A DNA stretch of 64,000 bases from Streptomyces sp. M92 (GTDB lineage Bacteria; Actinomycetota; Actinomycetes; Streptomycetales; Streptomycetaceae). Under the pieces are notes generated by a model. The model ran no database searches and was not told where the DNA came from. It saw only the letters and a list, made by a program, of their open reading frames with translations. The DNA is taken from contig NZ_CP101137.1 of NCBI RefSeq assembly GCF_028473745.1, forward strand, positions 6,386,001-6,450,000. Reading direction: 5' to 3'. Of the stretch, positions 51,581-60,181 are shown one piece after another; positions within the stretch are counted from its first letter, which is position 1; the number at the start of each line of letters is the position of its first letter. The position numbers were made by a program, and so were the translations under genes.

Positions 51581-52275
51581 CGGGAGGACTGCCGGCCGCC
51601 CGGGACCAGCGGCCGCCCGACGGGACCGCCGGCTGTCCGGCCCGGGCCCCCGGCCGGCCGACGGGGGCCGTGACCCGCCCGACGAGGTTCCACCGCGCCT
51701 GGCTGTAGCCACCGTTCACCCGTCAGCGACGGTCCGCCGCCCGACAGGACCTGCCGACCACCGACGACGCCCGGCATCCGCCCGACCGGGGCCAGCGCCG
51801 CACCGTGGGACGCGCGCCGCCGCGCGCCTCTGTCCCGGAGGCGGAACGCGCGATCACCCTCAGCCCCAACGGCTCCGGCACGCCGTCCTCGACGAGCACC
51901 GGCACCCGCCCGACCAGGGCCGACGTGCACTCGGCAAGCTTTCACCGCAGGCCCGACCGGGGCCAACGTGCGCCCGGCGACCTCCCACCGCGCACCTGAC
52001 CGGGGCCAACGCGCGCCCGACGACCCCCACCACACGCCCAACCGGGACCGTCAACCGCCCGGCGGGGACCACGACCCGCTCGACGAGACCACCGCACGCC
52101 GGTTCCGGAACTCCGTCCGCCCGCAGAGAACCGACAGCCGCCCGACAGGGTCCGCCGACCTCCCGAAGGACCCGGCAGGCGCCCGACCGGGGCCGCCCTC
52201 TGGCCGACGAGCTTTCACCAGGCGGCCTGACGGGAACCTCGGCCGCCCACCGGTGCCCGTCGAGGGTGTCGGTCG
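51581..52275. repeat. Degenerate CG-rich array with about 21-bp periodicity
   Basis: Octamers CGCCCGAC or close variants start at about 51614, 51655, 51676, 51738, 51780, 51907, 51950, 51994, 52035, 52139 and 52180. The spacings (41, 21, 62, 42, 127, 43, 44, 41, 104, 41) are near multiples of 21. The flanks of each copy share GGGGCCRACG-type sequence. It lies between the DeoR stop and the copper-locus stop. A 110-bp copy of the AAA+ gene is embedded at 51790-51905. No coding frame is convincing, though 21 bp would suit a seven-residue repeat. Confidence 0.6.
51790..51905 (-). pseudogene. Displaced fragment of the beta-helix/AAA+ gene
   Basis: The minus strand encodes PVLVEDGVPEPLGLRVIARS then ASGTEARGGARPTVRRW, nearly identical to VLVEDGVPELLGLRVVARSA and SGIEVRGGARPTVRR at 34700-34806 of the AAA+ gene. 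Over about 110 bp only about seven bases differ. Both ends switch abruptly into the CG-rich array. There is no ORF of its own. Confidence 0.85.
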
Positions 52276-53244
52276 TCAGTGCCCGTGGCCGTCGGTGTGT
52301 TCCGTCGTGGTGGCCGGGGCCGGGTCCTGTGTGCCCGGCGCCGCTCCGGCCCGGACGGTGAACGCCGCGGTGTGCACCTCGCCGCCGTGCTGGAAGTCCA
52401 GGAACAGGCGGTAGGTGCCGGCGGTGGGGGCGGTGGCCGTGAAGGAGATCTCCGGGCCGGGGCTGGTGGTGCCGTCGCCGGGTTCGCCGTTCGGGTGGAC
52501 GTGGAGGTAGGCGAGATCGCCGGAGCGCAGGGCGACCAGGTGACCGTAGGCGCCGAGGTAGGGCTGGAGGTCGGTGACGGGTTCGCCGTCGCGGGAGACC
52601 TTCAGCCTCAGTTCGCTCGGGCGCCCGGGGCTCAGGGAGCCGGCGAGCTCGACCTGGTAACCGCCGGTCGTGGCCGCGGCGTTCGGGGCCGGCAGGGGCG
52701 CGGGCTCGTAGCGGCCGGAAGCGGCGAGGTCGGCGCCGAGCGTGAGGTTCTCCGCGCCCTTCTTCGCCGGGGTGAAGTCGGCGAAGACGCGGTAGCCGCC
52801 AGCGCCGGGCAGGTCGACGGGGGTGCGCCAGGTGCCGTCCGCGGCTCGGGTGGGGTGCAGGTGGCGGTAGGTGACCAGGTCGCGTGAGGCCACGATGAGG
52901 TGCAGCTCCTTGCCGTGCTCGCGCTGGTACGCGGTGACGGCGTCGCCGCGCGCGTCCCGGACGGTGAAGCGCAGCTCGGTGCGCTCTCCGGCGGTGACGC
53001 GCGGGGTGGCCAGGTCGAGGGTGTACCCCTTCTCGGAGATCTGCAGTCCGCCGGCCGGTGCCGTCTCGTGGCCCACGTGACCGCCGCCCTCCTCGGGTTC
53101 GGCCGAGGGCCGACCGTGCTCGTCGTGCGGCGCGGGCGCGCTCTCCGCGACGACCGGTTCGACCGTCGTGCCGACGCCGTAGGCGGAGCCGAAGGCGGCG
53201 GCCAGCGCGGCGGTGAACGCGGTGATCCTCAGTCCGGTGTTCAT
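52276..53244 (-). CDS. Secreted His-rich protein divergent from copZ-copA
   Basis: The 322-aa protein begins with a Sec-type signal (MNTGLRITAFTAALAAAFGS, then AYGVGTTVEPVVA), followed by a His/Glu-rich stretch (HDEHGR, GGHVGHE) and repeated beta-sandwich modules (LQISEKGYTLDL, YRHLHPTRAADGTWRTP, VALRSGDLAYLHVHPNGEP), ending HTDGHGH. The HLHP and HVHP motifs are typical of a Streptomyces secreted protein encoded next to copper exporters. It may bind copper outside the membrane; not proven. The ATG at 53244 follows GAGGAG by about 9 nt. Its promoter carries a CsoR-like palindrome. Confidence 0.85.
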   Translation of the reverse strand: MNTGLRITAFTAALAAAFGSAYGVGTTVEPVVAESAPAPHDEHGRPSAEPEEGGGHVGHETAPAGGLQISEKGYTLDLATPRVTAGERTELRFTVRDARGDAVTAYQREHGKELHLIVASRDLVTYRHLHPTRAADGTWRTPVDLPGAGGYRVFADFTPAKKGAENLTLGADLAASGRYEPAPLPAPNAAATTGGYQVELAGSLSPGRPSELRLKVSRDGEPVTDLQPYLGAYGHLVALRSGDLAYLHVHPNGEPGDGTTSPGPEISFTATAPTAGTYRLFLDFQHGGEVHTAAFTVRAGAAPGTQDPAPATTTEHTDGHGH

Positions 53245-53303
53245 GGCGGTCGTCTCCTCGCATCCCGGGTCTCCGGCTCACGGGAGACCTCTTCATGCAC
53301 CTC

Positions 53304-53331
53304 ACCATACCCCTGGGGGGTACCGAGTCAA
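53304..53331 (-). promoter_or_regulatory. Promoter of the secreted His-rich protein with CsoR-like box in spacer
   Basis: On the minus strand TTGACT (53326-53331) and TATGGT (53304-53309) are spaced by 16 bp. The spacer is the CsoR-like palindrome GTACCCCCCAGGGGTAT (53307-53323 on plus). Copper-free CsoR would therefore block the promoter. Confidence 0.75.
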
Positions 53332-53345
53332 GTGGCGGCCGAGAC

Positions 53346-53374
53346 TTGCGTTAGGTACCCCCTAGGGGTATACA
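53346..53374 (+). promoter_or_regulatory. copZ-copA promoter with CsoR-like box in spacer
   Basis: TTGCGT (53346-53351) and TATACA (53369-53374) are separated by exactly 17 bp. The spacer contains GTACCCCCTAGGGGTATAC (53355-53373), the G/C-flanked palindrome bound by CsoR copper sensors. The start point would be near 53381. Confidence 0.8.
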
Positions 53375-53437
53375 TGACATAGGGCAGGGGATACCCCGGG
53401 CCCGTATCCGTACGGCACCGCACCTTCGGAGGAAGAC

Positions 53438-53671
53438 ATGACCTCGACCATCACCACCCCCGTCAGCACCACCTACGCCGTCGCCGGCATGAGCTGCGGT
53501 CACTGCAAGGCGACGCTCACCCGGGTGATCGGTGAGCTGGACGGGGTCACCGGTGTCGACGTCCAGGTCGGCTCCGGCCTGGTCACCGTCACCGCGGCCG
53601 CCGAGCCGGACGACGCCGTGATCGCCGAGGTCGTCGACGAGGCCGGTTACGAGCTGACCGGCCGCGTCTGA
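53438..53671 (+). CDS. copZ: Copper chaperone CopZ
   Basis: The 77-aa heavy-metal-associated domain has the copper-binding motif GMSCGHC (residues 17-23) and the typical pattern VSTTYAVAGMSCGHCKAT, AAAEPDDAVIAEVVDEAGYEL. It carries Cu(I) to the CopA ATPase encoded 77 bp downstream. GGAGGA lies 7-8 nt before the ATG at 53438. Confidence 0.95.
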   Translation: MTSTITTPVSTTYAVAGMSCGHCKATLTRVIGELDGVTGVDVQVGSGLVTVTAAAEPDDAVIAEVVDEAGYELTGRV

Positions 53672-53748
53672 CCACCCCGAACTCCCCCGCCGCACCGCCG
53701 GGACCCGCAGGACCGGGTCCCGGCCGACGACCCGCATCAGGAGCAGCC

Positions 53749-56010
53749 ATGTCCACCAGTACGACCGGCGCACCGACCGAGGTAGAACTCGCCATCGGCG
53801 GCATGACCTGCGCCTCGTGCGCCGCCCGGATCGAGAAGAAGCTCAACCGGATGGAGGGGGTCACCGCCACCGTCAACTACGCGACGGAGAAGGCGAAGGT
53901 CAGCTACGGCGCCGACGTGTCCGTCCCCGAGCTGATCGCCACGGTCGAGGCGACCGGTTACACGGCCCGCGAGCCCGAGCCGGTGCGCTCCGAGCCGGAG
54001 TCCGGCCCTCAGAGCGCCAAGGCCGCCGACGAGCTGCGGCCGCTGCGGGAGCGGCTGGTCACCGCCGTGGTGCTGGCCGTCCCCGTCATCGCGATGGCGA
54101 TGGTGCCGGCGCTGCAGTTCGAGTACTGGCAGTGGCTGTCGCTGACCCTGGCGGCGCCCGTGGTGACGTACGCCGCCTGGCCCTTCCACAAGGCCGCCTT
54201 CACCAACGCCCGGCACGGCGCGGCCACCATGGACACGCTGATCTCGGTGGGGACGTCGGCGGCGTTCCTGTGGTCGCTGTGGGCGCTGTTCCTCGGCACC
54301 GCGGGCACGCCCGGCATGACCCACCCCTTTGAGCTGACCATCGCCCGCAGCGACGGCGCCGGGAACATCTACCTGGAGGCCGCCGCCGGGGTGACCGCGT
54401 TCATCCTGGCGGGCCGCTACTTCGAGGCCCGGTCCAAGCGCAAGGCGGGTGCCGCCCTGAAGGCCCTGCTGGAGCTCGGCGCCAAGGACGTGACCGTGCT
54501 GCGGGGCGGGGTGGAGGAGCAGATCCCGGTCGCCGGGCTGAGGGTCGGGGACCGTTTCCTGGTCCGTCCCGGCGAGAAGATCGCGACCGACGGCACGGTC
54601 GTCGAGGGCACCTCGGCCATTGACGCGTCGATGCTCACCGGTGAGTCGGTGCCGGTGGAGGTCGGCGTCGGTGACGCGGTCACCGGTGCGACCGTGAACG
54701 CGGGCGGCCGGCTGGTGGTCGAGGCGACGCGGGTCGGCGCCGACACCCAGCTGGCACGGATGGCGAAGCTGGTCGAGGACGCGCAGAACGGCAAGGCCGC
54801 CGCCCAGCGGCTCGCCGACCGCATCTCCGGCGTCTTCGTGCCCGTCGTCATCGTCCTCGCGCTGGCCACCCTGGGCTTCTGGATCGGCAACGGCTCCGGG
54901 CTGACGGCCGCGTTCACCGCCGCCGTGGCGGTCCTGATCATCGCCTGCCCCTGCGCCCTGGGCCTGGCCACGCCGACCGCGCTGATGGTCGGCACCGGGC
55001 GCGGCGCCCAGCTCGGCATCCTCATCAAGGGCCCCGAGGTGCTGGAGTCCACCCGCAAGGTCGACACCATCGTCCTCGACAAGACCGGCACCGTCACCAC
55101 CGGCCGCATGACGCTGCTCGCCGTGCACACCGCCGACGGCACCGAGGAGGGTGACGTGCTGCGGCTGGCGGGCGCCCTGGAGCACGCCTCCGAGCACCCG
55201 ATCGCCCGCGCCGTCGCCGACGGAGCGCTGGCGAAGCTGGGCGCGCTGCCCGCGCCCGAGGACTTCGCGAACGTCCCGGGGCTCGGTGTGCAGGGCGTCG
55301 TCGACGGCCACGCCGTCCTCGTGGGCCGCGAGAAGCTGCTCGCCGAGTGGGCCATGGAGCTGCCCGCCGAGCTGGCGCGGGCCAAGGCCGAATCCGAGGC
55401 GGCGGGCCGTACCTCGATCGCCGTCGCCTGGGACGGCGAGGCCAGGGCGGTCCTGGAGGTCGCCGACGCGGTCAAGGACACCAGCGCCGAGGCCATCGGC
55501 CGGCTGCGCGCCCTGGGCCTGACCCCGATGCTCCTCACCGGCGACAACAGGGCCGTCGCCGAGTCGGTGGCCGCGGAGGTCGGCATCGCTCCCGAGCACG
55601 TCGTCGCCGAGGTCATGCCCGAGGACAAGGTCGACGTCGTCAAGCGCCTCCAGAACGAGGGCCGTTCGGTGGCGATGGTCGGCGACGGGGTCAACGACGC
55701 CGCGGCGCTCGCCCAGGCCGACCTGGGGCTGGCCATGGGCACCGGAACCGACGCCGCCATCGAGGCAGGCGACCTCACCCTGGTCCGCGGCGACCTGCGG
55801 GCGGCCGCCGACGCGATCCGGCTGGCCCGCAAGACGCTGGGCACCATCAAGTCCAACCTGTTCTGGGCCTTCGCCTACAACGTCGCCGCCCTGCCGCTCG
55901 CCGCGGCCGGGCTGCTCAACCCGATGATCGCCGGAGCGGCCATGGCCTTCTCCTCGGTCTTCGTCGTGGGCAACTCGCTGCGGCTGCGGGGCTTCAAGGC
56001 CGCGAGCTGA
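53749..56010 (+). CDS. copA: Cu(+)-exporting P1B-type ATPase CopA
   Basis: The 753-aa membrane ATPase pumps Cu(I) out of the cytosol. It has one N-terminal HMA domain with GMTCASC (about residue 20), eight spans, the ion-binding CPC in IIACPCALGLATP (about 400), the phosphorylation site DKTGTVTTG (about 445), the HP motif in ASEHPIARA (about 482) and the hinge MVGDGVNDAAAL (about 645). The P1B-1 (copper) class is set by CPC plus the later YN and MxxSS-type spans (AYNVAAL, AMAFSSVFVVGNSLRLR). It is in an operon with copZ under the CsoR-like promoter. Confidence 0.96.
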   Translation: MSTSTTGAPTEVELAIGGMTCASCAARIEKKLNRMEGVTATVNYATEKAKVSYGADVSVPELIATVEATGYTAREPEPVRSEPESGPQSAKAADELRPLRERLVTAVVLAVPVIAMAMVPALQFEYWQWLSLTLAAPVVTYAAWPFHKAAFTNARHGAATMDTLISVGTSAAFLWSLWALFLGTAGTPGMTHPFELTIARSDGAGNIYLEAAAGVTAFILAGRYFEARSKRKAGAALKALLELGAKDVTVLRGGVEEQIPVAGLRVGDRFLVRPGEKIATDGTVVEGTSAIDASMLTGESVPVEVGVGDAVTGATVNAGGRLVVEATRVGADTQLARMAKLVEDAQNGKAAAQRLADRISGVFVPVVIVLALATLGFWIGNGSGLTAAFTAAVAVLIIACPCALGLATPTALMVGTGRGAQLGILIKGPEVLESTRKVDTIVLDKTGTVTTGRMTLLAVHTADGTEEGDVLRLAGALEHASEHPIARAVADGALAKLGALPAPEDFANVPGLGVQGVVDGHAVLVGREKLLAEWAMELPAELARAKAESEAAGRTSIAVAWDGEARAVLEVADAVKDTSAEAIGRLRALGLTPMLLTGDNRAVAESVAAEVGIAPEHVVAEVMPEDKVDVVKRLQNEGRSVAMVGDGVNDAAALAQADLGLAMGTGTDAAIEAGDLTLVRGDLRAAADAIRLARKTLGTIKSNLFWAFAYNVAALPLAAAGLLNPMIAGAAMAFSSVFVVGNSLRLRGFKAAS

Positions 56011-56148
56011 GCCGCCGCACGCCGAACGGGCCCCGTCGGCGCGCCGTGCGCGTGGGAACGGGACAGGCTGGTACGCCGACGGACCGCGCGCCCCTCGGCC
56101 GCCTCGCCCTCGCCCAGGCCGTCCCCTCGCCCCGCGGAGCAGGAGCCC

Positions 56149-56832
56149 ATGACCGAACCGACCAACGCCGACGGGGACACCAGCGGCCCGCTCTCGCCGG
56201 CCCCGGTGCCCGTCCGGCCCCGCCGCCGGGCCCTCGACGCCGTACTCGGTGATCTGCGTGCTGTGGACGGCGCGCTGTACGCGGCGGTGGCGGCCACCTC
56301 CACCCCCTCGCTCGACCGTGCGCTGCGCCGGCTGTCCCGCGCGGCCGACCATTCGAAGATCTCGCTCGGGATCGCCGCCGCACTCGCGCCGGCCGGTGCG
56401 CGGCCCCGGCGGGCCGCCCTCGTCGGGCTCGCCGCGGTCGCCGTGACGTCGGCCGCCGCGAACCTGCTGGGCAAGCGTCTGGTGCGCAGGGCGCGGCCGG
56501 ACCGGGAGGCGGCGCGGGTGACGGTCGACCGGCACGTGCCGATGCCCGTGTCGGCGTCCTTCCCGTCCGGTCACACGGCCTCCGCGGTCGCGTTCGCCAC
56601 GGCGGTCGGCGTGGTCCTGCCCGAGGCGGCCGTACCTCTCGGCGCGCTGGCGGGCGCCGTCGCCTACTCCCGGGTCCACACCGGCGTGCACTATCCCGGC
56701 GACGTGGCCGCGGGCGCCGTACTGGGCATCGCCGGGGCGGCCGCCGCCCTGACGGCAGCGGCGGCCTCCCCGGTGCCGGGCCTGCGGTCGGTCTGCTCGC
56801 CATCGCGGGCACCGTCCTGCGCCAACCGGTGA
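56149..56832 (+). CDS. PAP2-family phosphatase
   Basis: The 227-aa membrane protein has the three PAP2 motifs: KRLVRRARP (about residue 116), PSGHTAS (about 140) and SRVHTGVHYPGDV (about 180, with the nucleophile His). Five to six hydrophobic spans. Members remove phosphate from lipid phosphates such as phosphatidic acid or undecaprenyl pyrophosphate. It follows copA by 138 bp but lacks any copper link. It is convergent with the phospholipase A2 gene, 8 bp apart. Confidence 0.92.
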   Translation: MTEPTNADGDTSGPLSPAPVPVRPRRRALDAVLGDLRAVDGALYAAVAATSTPSLDRALRRLSRAADHSKISLGIAAALAPAGARPRRAALVGLAAVAVTSAAANLLGKRLVRRARPDREAARVTVDRHVPMPVSASFPSGHTASAVAFATAVGVVLPEAAVPLGALAGAVAYSRVHTGVHYPGDVAAGAVLGIAGAAAALTAAAASPVPGLRSVCSPSRAPSCANR

Positions 56833-56840
56833 CGGCTGCG

Positions 56841-57293
56841 TCAGCCGAAGGCCCGCACGGCCTGGTAGTACGTCCACGCCGTGCTGTTGCAGGCGGCCTT
56901 GGTGGCGCCCCCGTAGCGGGCGCAGACTCGCTTGAGGTCCTCGTAGAAGGCGCTGTCGAGCCGGGACTTGTTAGCGCTGAAGGTGCCGGCGTCCTTGTAG
57001 TTGCGGTAGCCGAAGTCGTGTCGCGCGCAGGAGCTGCTGAAGGGGAAGCCGAACGGGTTGTCCGGCGAGGAGGAGCAGTAGTCGGTGGTCCAGTCGAACT
57101 CGTAGGCGGCCCAGGCGGACTGGTTCGCCCGCGCGGCGGCCCAGGCGTTGTAGCTCGACGCGCTGGTCTGCGTCCAGCTCGCGAGCACCCGCGGCTTGTC
57201 GGCGGGAGCGGCGTCGGCCGTCGCGGCGGTCGCGAGGACGGTGGTCACGGACAGGGCCGTGGCGGCGAACCCGGTGGCGAGTCTGCGGTGCAT
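56841..57293 (-). CDS. Secreted prokaryotic phospholipase A2
   Basis: The 150-aa exported enzyme begins with a signal (HRRLATGFAATALSVTTVLA, cleavage near ADAAPA). The catalytic His-Asp pair sits in SSSCARHDFGYRNYKD (about residue 92), typical of the Streptomyces violaceoruber-type PLA2 (no interfacial disulfide-rich fold). Two disulfide cysteines flank it (DYCSSS, SSCARH) and a second pair lies in KRVCARYGGATKAACNST. It releases the sn-2 acyl chain from phospholipids. The ATG at 57293 follows GGAGGTGTGGA, so the extension to 57341 is not used. Confidence 0.95.
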   Translation of the reverse strand: MHRRLATGFAATALSVTTVLATAATADAAPADKPRVLASWTQTSASSYNAWAAARANQSAWAAYEFDWTTDYCSSSPDNPFGFPFSSSCARHDFGYRNYKDAGTFSANKSRLDSAFYEDLKRVCARYGGATKAACNSTAWTYYQAVRAFG

Positions 57294-57462
57294 TCCACAC
57301 CTCCATGAGGCTGCGGCCCGCCCCTCGGGCCGCAGGTTCATGCCAAGATGATGCGCATTTCGACCACCGCTTCACACTTCCGCTGCCCTAATGGCCCCTT
57401 AACTCTTCGGCCTGGCAAGGGATCGGGAAGTGAACAGCCGCCCGCCCGGTCCCATCTGCCTC

Positions 57463-58093
57463 TCAACTCCCCTCCGTGCGGGACGCGTCGAGCTGAGGCG
57501 TCGGCCCCGGCAGTGCGTACTCGTCCCGGCGGCCGCACATGCCGTAGCCGCCCAGCCTGGTGGGTGCCGTCCCGTACGCGGTGGCGTCGGCGAGGTACCC
57601 GGGGTCGCCGTCGGCGAGCGCGTCGAGCTGCGCGCCGGTGCGGCCGGCGGCGGCCGACGCGCCGGACCGCCACAACTCCCGCCGGCCGGGCACCTTGTCC
57701 CGCACCAGGTGCCCGGCGGCCCGCTGGAACTCCGGTACGGGCCGTCGTCCCCGGCGGCCAGGGCCTCGCGCAGCACCAGGTAGCCCCGGACGGCGAGGTC
57801 CCTGCGGCGCCGTGCCGCGGCCTCCGGGTCGGCCGGCACCACGGGCGGGAAGGTGAGGACGGCGTCCCCGGCTTCGGGCAGGCCGCTGTTCTCCATCAGC
57901 CCGGTGACGCGCGGCCGCCGCCCTGCACCATGCGGTGCACGGTCCCCGGCGTGGACCAGGCGTCCGAGCCCGGCCCCAGCGGGACGTCCCGGTGGCCGTC
58001 CGGGCTCAGCGTCTGCACCGCGCCGTGTCCACCGGTGACGACGTAGGTCTCCGTGCGGACCAGGTGCAGGTGCGGGCCGGGGCCCGGGGGCGC
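57463..58093 (-). pseudogene. Frameshifted cupin-fold protein
   Basis: Three minus-strand frames add up to one protein. The first reads PHLHLVRTETYVVTGGHG, LGPGSDAWSTPGTVHRMVQG, then a shift near 57918 leads to RVTGLMENSGLPEAGDAVLT, FPPVVPADPEAAARRR, LAVRGYLVLREALAAGDDG, and another near 57735 to VPEFQRAAGHLVRDKVPGR, LADATAYGT, LGGYGMCGRRDEYALPGP and a stop at 57463. The N-terminal part is a cupin/pirin-like barrel (HLH and His in the metal-binding position). At least two shifts, and no start codon before the neighbouring gene, mean it is inactive. Confidence 0.75.
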
Positions 58094-59023
58094 TCACCAG
58101 GCCAGTGTGTCCAGGTGGGCGCCGATCCGGTCGCGATCCCAGGCGCCGTCGGCGACCAGGACGCGGTAGCGGTAGGCGAAGGACTCGCCCTCAGGCAGCT
58201 CGAACTCCTCGAAGAACGCCCAGGAGAACGCCACGCTCGGAACGGGGTCGGCGCGCACGAACCAGTGCGAGGGGTGGATCGCCCGCTCCTCGTCGAGGTT
58301 CTCGGGCGCATGCGCGAAGACGAGCGTGGAGCGGGCGTCGACCTCGTCGTGCTCGGCGGTGAAGGCGAGCCAGGGGCTCTGGGTGCCCATCAGTCCGGCG
58401 GCGTCCGCTTCGGTGTCCGGCGCGAAGACGGTGCCTCCGGTGAAGTCGCGGGGGCCGCGCCACTGGAGTCCGGTGTAGCCGGCCATCTCGCGGCCGGCGG
58501 TGGTCGGGGAGCCGAACGCCAGTGCCTCCGTGCGGGTGTTGGTGAGGCGGATCGACCAGTCCAGAACCCAGGCGCCGGCCTCCTCGTCGACCGAGTGGAG
58601 GGTCAGGCCCCGCTCTTCGCGGGCCCACTCGGCGCCGCCGTTCTCGATCCAGGTGAGCTGTTCGGTGAGCGCGAACCGGTCGTCCTCGGCCGTGAGGCCG
58701 GCGAAGCCGTCGTGGCGCATCGAACCGACACGCTCGGGCAGCGGCCGGTAACCCTCGCCGTGGACGTAGCAGTTGCCGCCCCAGAAGTTCTGGCCCGAGA
58801 GATGACTGGCCGTCATCTGCAGGCCCTTGTGCCAGCGGTGGTCGCTGGGGCGGTAGCCGGTCACCGTGCGTCCGGCGAGGGTGCGCACCGGGTGGGCGTA
58901 GGGCTTGCGGGACTCGAAGGCGTCGGGGTCGGGACGGTAGACGTAGCGGAGGATCTCGGTGCCGCCGGCGGCGGTGACGGCGATGTGGTCGCCGTGGGTG
59001 TGGGTGACGCGGAGGGTGCTCAT
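58094..59023 (-). CDS. PmoA-like (DUF6807) family protein
   Basis: The 309-aa protein matches the PmoA/DUF6807 family, which in Streptomyces is found next to Gfo/Idh oxidoreductases. Recognisable blocks: RPYAHPVRTLAGRTVTGYRP (as KPYAHPVRTLAGRTVTGY), SDHRWHKGLQMTASHLSG, NFWGGNCY, GLQWRGPRDFTGGTVF and SHWFVRADPVPSVAFSWAFF. Conserved HPV and HRWHKGL are signature positions. No enzyme activity is established in this clade. The ATG at 59023 overlaps the oxidoreductase stop by 4 bp (ATGA), so the two are co-translated. Confidence 0.88.
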   Translation of the reverse strand: MSTLRVTHTHGDHIAVTAAGGTEILRYVYRPDPDAFESRKPYAHPVRTLAGRTVTGYRPSDHRWHKGLQMTASHLSGQNFWGGNCYVHGEGYRPLPERVGSMRHDGFAGLTAEDDRFALTEQLTWIENGGAEWAREERGLTLHSVDEEAGAWVLDWSIRLTNTRTEALAFGSPTTAGREMAGYTGLQWRGPRDFTGGTVFAPDTEADAAGLMGTQSPWLAFTAEHDEVDARSTLVFAHAPENLDEERAIHPSHWFVRADPVPSVAFSWAFFEEFELPEGESFAYRYRVLVADGAWDRDRIGAHLDTLAW

Positions 59024-60135
59024 GCGCGCTCCTTCGGGGCCCAGTCGGGGTGGTCGCCGTGCATGGCCCCGTGGAAGGGGTCGCCGGGCGCGATCTCGCC
59101 GGCGAGGACCGGCCGTCCGGTGAACGCCGCCTTGTAGAGGGCGGCGGCGAACTCCAGCGTGGCGCGGGCCTGTACGCCGCTGCCGGGCGGCCGCTCGCCC
59201 GCGTCCCAGGCGTCCAGCACGGCGCCGAGCTGCGCCGTGTGGGAGCTGGGCACGTCCGCCGCCGGGACGCGCCAGGCGGCGGCGCGCGCGGGGTCCACGT
59301 GCCGGGCCGGGGTGTAGCTCCAGTCGTCGTTGCGGTGCCCGTACAGGTGCGTCAGCTCGACCGTGGCGTCGGCGCAGTCGACGCGGACGCGGCTCACCTC
59401 GTCCGGCGAGAGCACGCTGTTGACGACGGTGGCCAGGGCGCCGCTCGCGAACCGCACCAGGGCGGTGGACACGTCCTCGCTCTCGGTGTCGTGGACCAGG
59501 CGGGACGCCATGGCCCGCACCTCCGCCCAGGGGCCGAGCAGGTGCAGCAGCAGGTCGTACTGGTGGATGCCGTGGCCCATGGTCGGGCCGCCGCCCTCGG
59601 TGGACCAGCGGCCGCGCCAGGGCACGGCGTAGTAGGCGGCGTCGCGGTGCCAGGTGGTCTGGCAGTGGGCGACCAGCGGGACACCCAGCTCCCCGCTCGC
59701 GATCAGGTCGCGGGCGTGCGCGGCGCCCGAGCCGTACCGGTGCTGGAAGACGACGGACGCGTACGCCCCCGACGCCTCCTCGGCCGCCGCGATGTCGTCG
59801 TACTCGGCCAGCGACAGGCACAGCGGCTTCTCGCACAGCACCCAGGCGCCCGCCTTGAGCGCGGCCACCGCCTGCTCCCGGTGCAGGGACGGCGGCGTGC
59901 CGATCAGGACCAGGTCGGGCCGTACGGCGTCCAGCATGTCGCCCACCGACGTGTACCCGGCGACGTCCCCGCCCGCCTCGGCCCGGAAGGCGTCGAGCCG
60001 CCTCCGGTCCACGTCCACGGCGGCGACCAGTTCCGTCCGTTCCGCGTGGGCTCTCAGGGCGGGCAGGTGGCCGCCGGTGACGATGGCACCGGTGCCGATC
60101 ACGGCGACACGGCGGCGGTCGGGACGTGGGGCCAT
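59020..60135 (-). CDS. Gfo/Idh/MocA-family NAD(P)-dependent oxidoreductase
   Basis: The 371-aa enzyme has an N-terminal Rossmann motif VAVIGTGAIVTGGHLPAL (about residue 10), the family motif LCEKPLCLSLAEY (CEKP, about 100), and MGHGIHQYDLLLHLLGPW (about 180), whose His/Asp form the catalytic dyad region. Members oxidise or epimerise sugars and inositols. It heads an operon with the PmoA-like gene. GAGGAGGACC lies 3-12 nt before the ATG at 60135. A promoter (60204-60233) and LacI-type box (60182-60193) lie upstream, implying sugar-responsive control. Confidence 0.92.
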   Translation of the reverse strand: MAPRPDRRRVAVIGTGAIVTGGHLPALRAHAERTELVAAVDVDRRRLDAFRAEAGGDVAGYTSVGDMLDAVRPDLVLIGTPPSLHREQAVAALKAGAWVLCEKPLCLSLAEYDDIAAAEEASGAYASVVFQHRYGSGAAHARDLIASGELGVPLVAHCQTTWHRDAAYYAVPWRGRWSTEGGGPTMGHGIHQYDLLLHLLGPWAEVRAMASRLVHDTESEDVSTALVRFASGALATVVNSVLSPDEVSRVRVDCADATVELTHLYGHRNDDWSYTPARHVDPARAAAWRVPAADVPSSHTAQLGAVLDAWDAGERPPGSGVQARATLEFAAALYKAAFTGRPVLAGEIAPGDPFHGAMHGDHPDWAPKERA

Positions 60136-60181
60136 GCGGTCCTCCTCGGACGCCGGCGCACGAGGGGCGCGTACGCGGGCA

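Noticed and set aside
51581..52275. CRISPR array
   Set aside because: The repeats are too short and too diverged, have no unique spacers of constant length, and no cas gene is present.
53737..56877. A 1046-codon open frame on the minus strand across copA and the PAP2 gene
   Set aside because: It is the antisense shadow of strongly supported genes; high-GC third positions keep the opposite frame open. No family motifs.
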